Below are positions 44,855 to 54,205 of a stretch of 64,000 nt of DNA, piece after piece. Where the stretch lies: contig CM060113.1 of NCBI GenBank assembly GCA_030522415.1, positions 2,814,967 to 2,878,966 of the forward strand, in the 5' to 3' direction. The position numbers and the translations under genes were made by a program. This DNA is from Channallabes apus (Eukaryota; Chordata; Actinopteri; Siluriformes; Clariidae). Positions within the stretch are counted from its first letter, which is position 1; each line of letters opens with the position of its first letter. The notes beneath the pieces were generated by a model. The model did no database searches. It was not told the origin of the DNA and saw nothing but the letters and a program-made list of their open reading frames with translations.

Positions 44855-45291
44855 TGTTACGTGCAGGTGTATGGGTGTAGTGCACATAAGTGCGCATGCA
44901 CGTCTGCTGGTGCCAGCGCGTGCGCACGCTCTCTCTCTCTCCCTTTTCTCTCTCTCGCTTTCCTTCTCACGTTTAGCCCTGCCCCGATTGAACATGCCGT
45001 GACGTGCGCCAGGATTGGTTGGCCCTGGAGCAGCACGTCCTTTTAAGCTGGCGGATGAAAGCCAGAAGCACGAGACTTATGCCTTGTGTGTGACTTACGT
45101 GCTCAAAAGATTGATTGTGTGACTTGTTGTTTGTTTGGACAGAGAGACAGTTGTGTCATGCCCGGTGCTCTCTTACATTCTTTTCTTTGGTTTTTCCTTT
45201 GGGTAGTATAGGTAATTTTATTTTGTTGTTATTTTGTATGCGTGGATGGAAGTGTTCCTCCTGCGAGTGTATATAGTTTTCTTTGGTTGTA

Positions 45292-46873
45292 CAAACCGGA
45301 TTTCAAAAAAGTTGGGACACTAAACAAATTGTGAATAAAAACTGAATGCAATGATGTGAAGATGGCAAATGTCAATATTTTATTCAGAATAGAACATAGA
45401 TGACAGATCAAAAGTTTAATCCGAGAAAATGTATCATTTTAAAGGAAAAATATGTTGATTCCAAATTTCATGGTGTCAACAAATCCCAAAAAAGTTGGGA
45501 CAAGTAGCAATAAGAGGCTGGAAAAAGTAAATTTGAGCATAACGAAGAGCTGGAAGACCAATTAACAGTAATTAGGTTAATTGGCAACATGATTGGGTAT
45601 AAAAAGAGCTTCTCAGAGTGGCAGTGTCTCTCAGAAGCCAAGATGGGTAGAGGATCACCAATTCCCACAATGTTGCGCAGAAAGATAGTGGAGCAATAAT
45701 TTTTTTGCAAAAATTACAAAGACTTTGCAGTTATCATCATCAACTGTGCATAATATCATCCAAAGATTCAGAGAATCTGGAACAATCTCTGTGCATAAGG
45801 GTCAAGGGCGTAAAACCATACTGGATGCCCGTGATCTCCGGGCCCTTAAACGACACTGTACCACAAACAGGAATGCTACTGTAAAGGAAATCACAGAATG
45901 GGCTCAGGAATACTTCCAGAAACCATCGTCAGTGAACACAATCCACCGTGCCATCCGCCGTCGCCAGCTGAAACTCTACAGTGCAAAGATGAAGCCATTT
46001 CTAAGCAAGATCCACAAGCACAGGCGTTTTCATTGGGCCAGGGATCATTTAAAATGGAGTGTGGCAAAATGGAAGACTGTTCTGTGGTCAGACGAGTCAC
46101 GATTCGAAGTTCTTGTTGGAAATGCGGGACGTCATGTCATCCGGACCAAAGAGGACAAGGACAACCCAAGTTGTTATCGACACTCAGTTCAGAAGCCTGC
46201 ATCTCTGATGGTATGGGGTTGCATGAGTGCGTGTGGCATGGGCAGCTTGCATGTCTGGAAAGGCACCATCAATGCAGAAAAATATATTCAGGTTCTAGAA
46301 CAACATATGCTCCCATCCAGACGTCATCTCTTTCAGGGAAGACCCTGCATTTTTCAACAAGATAATGCCAGACCACATTCTGCATCAATCACAACATCAT
46401 GGCTGCGTAGGAGAAGGATCCGGGTACTGAAATGGCCAGTCTGCAGTCCAGATCTTTCCCCTATAGAGAACATTTGGCGCATCATAAAGAGGAAGGTGCG
46501 CCAAAAAGGCCCAAGACGATTGAACAGTTAGAGGCCTGTATTAGACAAGAATGGGAGAGCATTCCTATTTCTAAACTTGAGAAACTGTTCTCCTCGGTCC
46601 CCAGACGTCTGTTGAGTGTTGTAAGAAGAAGGGGAGATGCCACACAGTGGTGAAAATGGCCTTGTCCCAACTTTTTTGGGATTTGTTGACACCATGACAT
46701 TTTGATTCACCATATTTTTCCCTTAAAATGATACATTTTCTCAGTTTAAACTTTTGTTCCGTGATTTATGTTCTATTCTGAATAAAATATTGACATTTGC
46801 CATCTCCACATCATTGCATTCAGTTTTTATTCACAATTTGTTTAGTGTCCCAACTTTTTTGGAATCCGGGTTG
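45292..46873 (+). mobile_element. Tc1-like transposon, DD34E, long terminal repeats
   Basis: 1582 bp, flanked by TA (45290-45291 and 46874-46875). Inverted terminal repeats of about 212 bp (45292-45503 and 46661-46873) each carry two copies of AAAAAAGTTGGGACA, one at the outer end and one at the inner end. This is the IR/DR transposase-binding layout of Sleeping Beauty-like elements. The two repeats are about 93 per cent alike. It encodes a nearly intact transposase and is the youngest insertion in the nest. Confidence 0.88.
45643..46653 (+). pseudogene. Tc1-like DD34E transposase, two frame breaks
   Basis: The likely start is the ATG at 45643 (MGRGSPIPTMLRRKIVEQ), soon stopped. The main frame at 45725-46531 carries the rest of the DNA-binding part (SSSTVHNIIQRFRESGTISV, GRKTILDARDLRALKRH) and the catalytic domain: WSDESRFEV, FQQDNARPHSA (GAT at 46361) and SPDLSPIENIW (GAG at 46466), giving exactly 34 residues between second D and E. 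The last 45 or so residues (TIEQLEACIRQEWESIPISK) are in another frame ending at 46653. All three catalytic residues remain, so only small indels disable it. Confidence 0.85.
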
Positions 46874-47263
46874 TAAATATTGTGTATATATTATTAACTC
46901 TTCTTTTTTGTATATAGTTATAAGGAAGCAGTAGGGGTTGGGTGCCATTTTTGTTGTCCCCCGTTTTCTCCTGTTTTTGGTTTGTTAATAAGGGAGTTAG
47001 TTTAGTCCTTGTATTTTTGATTTATAACCTTTTCTTTGGTAGTTTAGTTAGTTTTGAGGGAGGCGATAGGGGCTGGGTTTTGTTCATTGTTTTGGCCTAG
47101 GCCCAACCCTGAAGCCAAGAGCTTCCTGTTTGTGTGTGTGCGTGTGTGTGTGCATAAAAAAATTTATAAAAGACCACGCACAGTACTCTTGTTGACAAGC
47201 TTCTTTATTATTATCATTTATTTCTTTGTTACTCTCAGGGACTCTAGACCTTGGGTCGTAACA

Positions 47264-47328
47264 GCATAATAATTTGGAACAGTGCATTTTCAGTTTTTAA
47301 TTTTTTAAATAAATATTGTTAGCATTAG
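47264..47328 (+). repeat. Flank duplication, copy 1
   Basis: GCATAATAATTTGGAACAGT to TGTTAGCATTAG is Tc1-element sequence expected just right of the gypsy target. It is repeated at 47676-47740 with about three differences. Confidence 0.8.
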
Positions 47329-47522
47329 CTGCCTTCTTAGGTTAGGCAGTAATCGGTGGAACATGGTGTTTGACCTTATAGCCTTTATGCTGGCTCCTAG
47401 CCTAGAGCAATTTGACCAGTGTCGTAAAGACGACTTGTTCAGCATTGCTGAATTTTTCGAAGTTGAGGTGCCACGCAAGGGTCTTAAAAAGGAGATAAAA
47501 AAAAGATTGCTTAACAAATTAG
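47329..47522 (+). repeat. 194-bp duplicate of gypsy gag start
   Basis: Matches 42927-43120 over its whole length with a handful of differences, from CTTCTTAGG to AACAAATTAG. It lies outside the gypsy 3' target duplication. Confidence 0.88.
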
Positions 47523-47675
47523 TTTTGGCCTAGGCCAAACCCTGAAGCCAAGAGCTTCCTGTTTGTGTGTGCGTGTGTGTGTGTATAAAAAAATTAATAA
47601 AAGACCACGCACAGTACTCTTGTTGACAAGTTTCTTTATTATTATCATTTAGTTCTTAGACCTTGGGTCGTAACA
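47523..47675 (+). repeat. Second copy of gypsy LTR tail
   Basis: TTTTGGCCTAGGCC to GGTCGTAACA repeats the end of the 3' LTR (47090-47263), with a 15-bp or so deletion near TTTAGTTCTTAGACC. A second GCAT target and flank follow it. Confidence 0.85.
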
Positions 47676-47949
47676 GCATAATAATTTGGAACAGTGCATT
47701 TTCAGTTTTTTATTTTTTAAATAAATATTATTAGCATTAGGAGGTTTGTTCTGTAAAATTCAAATTATACCCTAACAGTTGATGACTAGAAAATTACACT
47801 GACTGTCATTTGCATTGACTAATTATGAAAATCAGAGAAAGATATCATTTGCGTAATAATTTGGAAACGCAGTGTATTACCCTAGCCTACGAGGCGCGTG
47901 GTCACACTTCGCCTCTAGGATATAGGGCTCATTAATCCAGGGGGATCGC

Positions 47950-48101
47950 CTCATCTATTGCGCTGGCAAGAGGTGTTCCCCTGCAGCAAGTGTGTGATGC
48001 AGCAGGTTGGTCCTCTCCGGACACATTTGTGAGTTTCTATAGTCTGGATGTTCACGCTACTCCGGGCTCACGGGCCCTCGAGTCAGCCTCCCAGAGCTAG
48101 C
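47950..48101 (+). pseudogene. DIRS copy 2 tyrosine recombinase, C-terminal part
   Basis: VCDAAGWSSPDTFVSFYSLD, open to a TAG at 48099-48101, is the counterpart of the catalytic-tyrosine region of copy 1. It is the continuation of the gene cut at 40861. Confidence 0.75.
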
Positions 48102-48188
48102 TCTGAGACCTCCTTGGCCTTTGTGCACACACGCTACACAACCTTGGGGGTCCAGACACTTGTAGTGCGGCGACGTTGGTATTCTCAT

Positions 48189-48292
48189 TCCCATAGCATT
48201 TTCATGCAGCATCTAGTGTAGTTTTTGAAAGGGAACGTCTCGGGTTACTTTGCTGTAATCCTGTTCCCTGAAAAAATGGGAACGAGATGCTG
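48189..48292. repeat. DIRS copy 2 internal complementary region
   Basis: CCCATAGCATTTTCATGCAG to TTTTTGAAAGGGAAC complements the left terminus. GAACGTCTCGGGTTACTTTG to GGGAACGAGATGCTG complements the right terminus. Same junction layout as copy 1. Confidence 0.82.
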
Positions 48293-48349
48293 TGCACTGC
48301 TTGTGTGACTGGACACCCTTTCAGTCAAAATTTATCTGAGGAATGTTTC

Positions 48350-48545
48350 CGGTTTACTCCTATTTATAACCTGCAGGTGCGCTTCATCAGATGACGTCAC
48401 CTGACCAAGGTTATATATGGCAAAAATTTGGTGTGTTTGATACACACATGCTTCATAACCGGCAACACAGAAAGATGTTCCCATAGCGTTTTCACGCAGC
48501 ATCTTGTTCCCGTTTTTTCAGGGAACAGGGTTACAGCAAAGTGAC
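48350..48545 (+). repeat. DIRS copy 2 right terminal repeat
   Basis: Inverted relative to 38001-38175. It keeps a perfect TGACGTCA at 48392-48399 and TTATATATGG, and ends at GGGTTACAGCAAAGTGAC. Confidence 0.8.
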
Positions 48546-48701
48546 TCTTTGGCACCAACCTTCATCCCATGGTGAAAATCCCTGAGTGAGATGGCCTTTT
48601 CCATTTCGAACAGTTAATGTGAAGATCACCTGAAGCTGTTGGCTTATCCCTGCTTTATTTTATGCATTGCACTGCTGCCTTATCATCGTATAATTAAATG
48701 G

Positions 48702-48890
48702 GCCAGGGGTAGCTCAGTGGTTAAGTCATTGGACTATGGTTTATTAGGTCCTAGGTTCAAACCCCACAACCACCAAGTTGCCACTGTTGGGCACTTGAGC
48801 AAGGCCCTTAACCCTCAACTGCTCAGATGTATAATGAGATAAAAATGCAAGTTGCTCTGGATAAGAGCAAATGCCTAAGTGTAAATTAGA
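48702..48890 (+). mobile_element. tRNA-derived SINE, near complete
   Basis: The head GGGGTAGCTCAGTGGTTAAG is the A-box region of a tRNA-like sequence, and AGGTTCAAACCCC fits the B box. The body GAGCAAGGCCCTTAACCCTC and the end GTTGCTCTGGATAAGAGC AAATGCC follow. It inserted about 155 bp right of the DIRS element. Confidence 0.75.
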
Positions 48891-48899
48891 TGATTGCAT

Positions 48900-50291
48900 G
48901 AATGAGTAGGTGTACAGGGAGTACAGCATATATACTACATAATTTAGAAGTTCATTTTCAAGCTTGCGAGCTTTAATAGTAATTATACTCTCAGTGACTT
49001 GTGTACAGTTGATGCAAAGAGCGTCTGCCTTTCTTGAAATATAACAGCACAGCAGCGCTGCAAGCTAAATATATTACTGCTTTGATATCTAAGATACAGA
49101 TTTAGCCTTTCTGTCACAAAAAAACAATAAACCAGAAGACACAATGTCCACTGAGCTAAACTGATAAGCTGAGTCAAAACTAAACCAAAAGCATTTTCTT
49201 TTCTTTCACCTTGCTTTGGGAGTCTGTTTAATATTCCAGAGGCGACCTGCGTTCAAAGCTTAGCAAGATTAATGTGCTGTGCCATGTAATCACAGACATT
49301 TCATGTTACCCAGAGCTCCTTCCCAAACATATTAAAAGCCTCTGCATTAATGACATTGAAATCCCCATCAGCGTTATTCTCACAACTGCACAGATGAAAC
49401 GAGCTCTTGTGAACTGCATGAAAGAAAACGGGGGCCAAACCTGCCAAAATCATTAAAATCGGAGGGGAGGGGAGATGATTTCTTAACTGCCATGCTCAGT
49501 TCACTAGGTTTAAGGTACAATGAATTCGCTGGAGTTCCTGAGTGTATCGGCGTGCTACAGGAGACGTATTGCTAGAATTGAGGCTAATTAAATCAAGGTG
49601 ACAGATGCAGGTGATGTGTGAGTGAAGCTTCCAGGTAAACTCCAATGGGAAAGCGTTTGTCTCAGTGTCCTTCAAGCTTGGGTGATATGTTGCGGTCTCT
49701 TCACACACTTGGTATACTGTATATAAGATCACAGGAGACAGGAGTAAAACATGATGTGGTCTTCTCCTGCCGTAGTCCATCCACTTCAAGGTTTCTTCAT
49801 TATTTGTTCATTCTGAGATGCTTTTCTGCTCACCACGTGTTTGAGTTTCTATATATGGACTTCCTGTAAGCTTAGATCGTTTTAGTAATTCTTCTCTGAA
49901 GTCTGTCATTAACAAGGAGGTTCAGCTTCTCGACCCTGGACATGGCCCTAAGAAAACATCACTGCCTGCCATCGTGAGTTACTTCAGAAACCAAACCGAT
50001 CTGAAACCATTTATGAGAACAAACTGAAAGATTTTATTGTGTTCTGATTCATAATTAACAAACTGAATAATACATTGAATAATAATGATGGTCTTTTCAC
50101 AGACAAAGACAGATAAATTGGCTTTATTTAATGTAATGGGTGTAATGTAATTTTTTTTTTTTAACATTTCTTTAATCATCAGTGAGTCACTATAGGAACT
50201 TCACGGCCAACGAAAATAATCATCAATCCACCAGCAGCACTTTCACCACTGATTGCAAAGAAACTCAAACTGTAATCAAAAGTGTGTAGTA

Positions 50292-50322
<31 letters not shown>

Positions 50323-50915
50323 GTCTGCTAAAACAAGTTCTGCTGATTGTGTGAATAAAACCAGAATGTTTCTAGAATCTACACGCCACAAGGTGCAGTG
50401 GTTAGTATTTTATAGAAAGTTCTGAGTAACATATTATGTTTCTTTTTTTTTTCATACATTTATTAATTTTTATTTTCTTTTTCCATTTTTGCAGAGGCTA
50501 TGTACAGGCGAATGTTTTCCGGCACCCAGCAAGTCTATAAAAGCATCAGGACCAAAACAATTTTGGTTTGTTTAAAAACATATTGGGTGAACATATTTTC
50601 CTGGAAGAATAGAGGCGTTTTCAAGAAATGAAAAAATTCTAGAAGCAATTATATGAATAAATATAGGCCCAGAGGACTTTAGATTAACTTAGGAAGGTTG
50701 GTATTTAAGAAAGGTTCTTTAAAACATAAATCAGGGAATCAAGTGTTCTAGAAGTTTCAGAATATTTCCTAGAATCTTTTAAATAAGGAGAACATAGAAA
50801 CGTTGGGCTACATTGGGAACCACTGGATAGTTTCTTAGAAAAAGAATATGTCAAGTAAATGTCTGTGAAATGTTCGACATAGGAATACAGTCAACAGAAG
50901 AATGAGGATATTATT
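48900..50915. other. No gene recognised
   Basis: Mostly AT-rich, with a less AT-rich block at 49200-49480. A dispersed repeat lies at about 49755-49860, an A/T-rich region near 50150, and an AAAT repeat at 50291-50322. Confidence 0.4.
49755..49860. repeat. Interspersed repeat, copy 2
   Basis: Partner of 37745-37990 (TTCTGAGATGCTTTTCTGCT, CACCACG). Shorter copy. Confidence 0.45.
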
Positions 50916-50919
50916 CACT

Positions 50920-50995
50920 TATTCCCTATAGCGCTTATCCTGAGCAGGGTTGTGGGGGGCCTGGAGCACTAGGTAGGGTATAACATGAACATAGT
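50920..50995 (-). mobile_element. DANA/mermaid-like SINE 3' fragment
   Basis: CTATAGCGCTTATCCTGAGC and GGGGGGCCTGGAGCACTAGG are the minus-strand SINE 3' end only. Confidence 0.55.
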
Positions 50996-51181
50996 GCATT
51001 GGGATATTTTCCCTAAAATGTTAATGCTGTATAATGTACTGTATAATGGCTCTAGGAATGTAAGGTAGCTTCCTACAAAATTTAAATAAGAGAACAAGAA
51101 AAGGAAAACTAAAATGAAGAAATACAGGAAATAGATGATCCTAAAATAATAGATTTTTTTTTTAATATGGGAAAACATTTA

Positions 51182-51725
51182 CAGGACTGTGCAAAAGTCT
51201 TGAACCCTTTGACATGTCTTCAGTTTTGCTTCCAAAGCTCCAGACTTTCTTGTATGTTTAATATAGACTTGAGGAGCAGTTCTCCAGGCTCCCTGAAGGA
51301 CTTTTTTGGTCTTGTGTTCTCTCCAGTCCCTGGACCTGAGCAGATTCAGAGGAATGTGTTCTGTTTGTTAAGCCACAGAGTGACCTATAAATCATTCGAG
51401 CATAAAAAACATCTAACTTCAGGCAAGAAACAGCGAGAAACAGATAATAACAGATGATCGGGCCGCTGATTAGTATACTGCAAAGATTTATGCACATGCA
51501 TCTTTGCACCATTCATAACTTCATTATCATGTATCATTGCACTACTGTATATTTCATCCATGTTTATTCTATACATATTGTATTATACAGACTTCCATAC
51601 ATGTAAATACGTATAGTATTTTGTGTAATTTGAGCATTGGATCTTCTTGACATAGTTAACATACTGTATATACAGTAGCTACAATATACTTTTAAGCAAC
51701 TTTTAAGACTTTTGCACAGTGCTGG
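51182..51725. mobile_element. Short Tc1/mariner-like element
   Basis: Inverted ends CAGGACTGTGCAAAAGTCTT and AAGACTTTTGCACAGTGCTG, with TA on both sides (51180-51181 and 51726-51727). 544 bp with no transposase frame, so a non-autonomous or deleted copy. Sequence just inside the left end (GAGGAGCAGTTCTCCAGGC) is typical of the 3' part of such elements in fish. Confidence 0.65.
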
Positions 51726-51729
51726 TAAT

Positions 51730-52812
51730 GTTTTCATTTGGAAATATGAAGTCATGTAAACACTACAGTATATGTCTATGTAGATATAATGGATTATATG
51801 AATAAACTCCACCATAAATTCATGATTAGGACAGCTTTATTTAGTTTTATCTCATTTAAATCACCTGATTTGAGTTGCTGTTATAAATATGCAGATCTCG
51901 AAAATTTTAAAATATCTACTAGACAGAGAGCTAAAATGAAGGAGATGAACTAGAAGTGATCCATAATACATATTTCAGTACTGAATGCTGGTGTTTGATC
52001 TTTATTGCCTTGCTGCTTTATTCATTCGCAGTCAAGAAGCAAGAATAAAGCTTTGAGGTTCTCCACTGGTGTTCTCCTGTCTTATGGATAAATGTTTATG
52101 AGAACCTGTAAATGCAGCACTGAACACCTTTCGTTACTAAAGCTACAGGTGAAAATTTATGATATGACACATCGGCAGGCAGTTTACATTTACAGCGGAG
52201 GAGCAGTCGATCAATTATCCACATGCAAAAGCCAAAAATAGTTCAGTTCTCACATGCACATGTTTCAAAAAGCTACAGCTGGGAATTATCATGTAAATCT
52301 CCTCCTGAATGCCTCCAGTCCATATGCACCATATGCTGCTATTCACAATAAAACTGACTGTCTACCTCCTGCACATAAGTAAAAGACAGCTGAGTGCGTG
52401 AATTAAAAATGAGCAACAATGAAAAGCCAGCGGTGATATAGTAATTATTATCATTTATTATTATTTATTTGCGCTTGCACCTCTTTGAACGATAAACTGT
52501 AGCTGCACTTGCTTGGTTTAAATTCAGGTGTAAAAAAGTAAAGGCAACCAGGACTGAGTAGAACATGCTCACTATCATCAGATTTTACATAGGAGTTTTT
52601 ATGATTTTAAATACAAATCTGCGGTATCATGCTGAGATGCTCTACTAAAGACAAAAAAAAAGATGCTGGACAAAATCCTAAAAACAACCCTTGATGCATA
52701 TATTTATTTTATTTTACGTAAACAAGGCAGATCCAAATGTAGCCAAAATTTTCATCATCATCATCATCATCATCATCATAATATTTGGTGACCCAATTAT
52801 GGATAGTACAGA
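51730..52812. other. No gene recognised
   Basis: AT-rich, with an ATC microsatellite at 52752-52779 immediately left of a DNA transposon. Confidence 0.4.
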
Positions 52813-53723
52813 TCTGGGCCCGGTTTCTCGAAAGCTTCTTATCTCTAAGTAGTTCTTAAGTCGTACCTTAACCTCTCTCTTAACTTAATGGCGCATTTCC
52901 CGAAACGTTCTTACGCTAAGTATCTCTTAGCTACGTCAGACGTTCGTAAGGTTGGTCTGGAGCAACCTTAACTCATACTTAGCGTAGTTTCAGCTCAAGA
53001 CACTAGTCGCCGCCACTGAGCAGCAGTTTTTATAAACCAGCGGTGTATGCAAACACATTATGGCACGTTATCAAAGTCGTATTAATAATGGAATATACTG
53101 TAGACCTGTTTAAGAATATTATTTTATTTGATATCAGAACTAATAGAGTGACTTTTAATTAGCCTATTTCATAATGTGACTAATGCATTAAAATTGCCAA
53201 TCACAATTAATATTAAACAGGTGGCGAACAATTAGGCAGCGAGCGTGTTGTTGTGTTAAACTGAAGACGGCGCGGTCCGTGGAGCCGTGTGGGTCATGTA
53301 CATGTTTCCTTTAGACAAAAGTTCAGCCCTTTTCATATTTTCCCCGTGGCCGTTATTAAAAAATATATAAAATAAAAGTTTTGCCTTCCAGGGCAACAGA
53401 TTATGGAGCTTCTTGAGCTGCTCAGACCTGCGCGTGCCAGACCAACGCGTCGTACTTACTGTACTTACTGTACACTCCCCGTCCCGATGTCCAGCTGCTC
53501 GCTGCTTTTTGTTTAAAATATGTTTCATTGATCATTAGCCATTATCCATGACTTTATGGGTTTTTCTTTTGACACGTTTTATTTTTATGAAATTTGATTA
53601 TGAGAAAATCACCATTGGAGTTTCAAACCCCGCATCCATTCATGTTTCTGGGTGATTGTAATGTTTAATACCCCTACAGTATTCACTTATGCGGTGTGAC
53701 TCGGTGTGAGATGCGGTGTGTTA

Positions 53724-54205
53724 TACCCCTATCTCACCTGCGCGGGCTCGCGCTGTGGCCGTAGGCTTGATCATGATTCACCCCGAGTTTTTGCGCTGTG
53801 GTTACGTTTCCATGTTTCCGCGTGAAAAATTCAACGTTTAATTTTTTGCTGGTCCTCGCGGAAGCTTGCAGACTTTGTAGAACTTCGCGGAACGTTAAAG
53901 GAACGTGGTGGGCAATCGCGGCAGCTCACGGAGATGAGTCCGGCCACACAGGTGAGAGAGGGGTATTAGGCACCACACAGGTGAGAGAGGGGTATTAGGC
54001 ACCACACAGGTGAGAGAGGGGTATTAGGCACCGTGAGCCGCCTCGAGTGACCGGCGCCCGACGTCCGCGAAGATCTACAAGGTCCGCGAGCTTCCACATG
54101 TTTATTTTTTTTGCGTGGTAAAATGGAAACGTAATAACAGCACCAAAACTCGCGCCGAATCATAATGAACCGCACTTACGGCCCCGCGTAGGTGAGATAG
54201 GGGTA
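53724..54205. mobile_element. Harbinger-like MITE, 482 bp
   Basis: Ends TACCCCTATCTCACCTGCGC and GTAGGTGAGATAGGGGTA are inverted repeats, flanked by TTA on both sides (53721-53723 and 54206-54208), the preferred PIF/Harbinger target. Further inside, GTTACGTTTCCAT faces ATGGAAACGTAATAAC. GC-rich compared with its surroundings. No coding capacity. Confidence 0.75.
53944..54030. repeat. 29-bp tandem repeat, three copies
   Basis: Units start at 53944, 53973 and 54002, each CCACACAGGTGAGAGAGGGG followed by TATTAGGCA. They are almost identical. Each contains a copy of the MITE terminal sequence plus its TTA target. Confidence 0.9.

Larger units (their letters stand above)
42205..47263 (+). mobile_element. 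Ty3/gypsy-type LTR retrotransposon lacking pol
   Basis: LTRs start TGTTACG and end CGTAACA, and a GCAT duplication flanks the element (42201-42204 and 47264-47267). The internal region of 1.98 kb has gag and a protease fragment only; reverse transcriptase, RNase H and integrase are absent. It is therefore a deletion derivative that must have been mobilised in trans. The 3' LTR holds a complete Tc1-like element. Confidence 0.85.
44855..47263 (+). repeat. Gypsy 3' LTR, interrupted
   Basis: LTR sequence occupies 44855-45291 and 46874-47263, separated by a Tc1-like element. Near its end it has about 160 bp (CTAGGCCCAACCCTGAAGCC to GACCTTGGGT) that the 5' LTR lacks, between TTTTGGC and CGTAACA. 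Confidence 0.85.
40862..47874 (+). mobile_element. Tc1/mariner element of DD37E type, split by a gypsy element
   Basis: TA duplications at 40860-40861 and 47875-47876. Inverted ends TAGTGTGTTCCAAATTATTA and, on the right, ATAATTTGGAAACGCAGTG. Its own sequence is 40862-42204 plus about 47676-47874 (roughly 1.55 kb). The gypsy element entered near its 3' end at a GCAT target. Transposase remnants face right. Confidence 0.8.
38001..48545 (+). mobile_element. DIRS1-like retrotransposon, copy 2, with nested insertions
   Basis: Left terminal repeat at 38001-38175, right terminal repeat at about 48350-48545 and internal complementary region at 48189-48292. Coding remnants are in the order gag, RT, RNase H, recombinase on the plus strand. 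A 7.0-kb insertion (40862-47874) splits the recombinase. The internal sequence is a shorter, more decayed relative of copy 1: part of gag is deleted, and the end of RNase H plus the methyltransferase-like domain are missing. The right end departs from the expected terminus after GCAAAGTGAC, so the last dozen or so bases are lost. Confidence 0.85.

Noticed and set aside
44454..45002. 182-codon frame with a hydrophobic segment as an envelope-like gene
   Set aside because: It starts in the protease-to-spacer region and runs into the 3' LTR. It has no signal peptide or cleavage motif, and the hydrophobic part is a short stretch just before the LTR.
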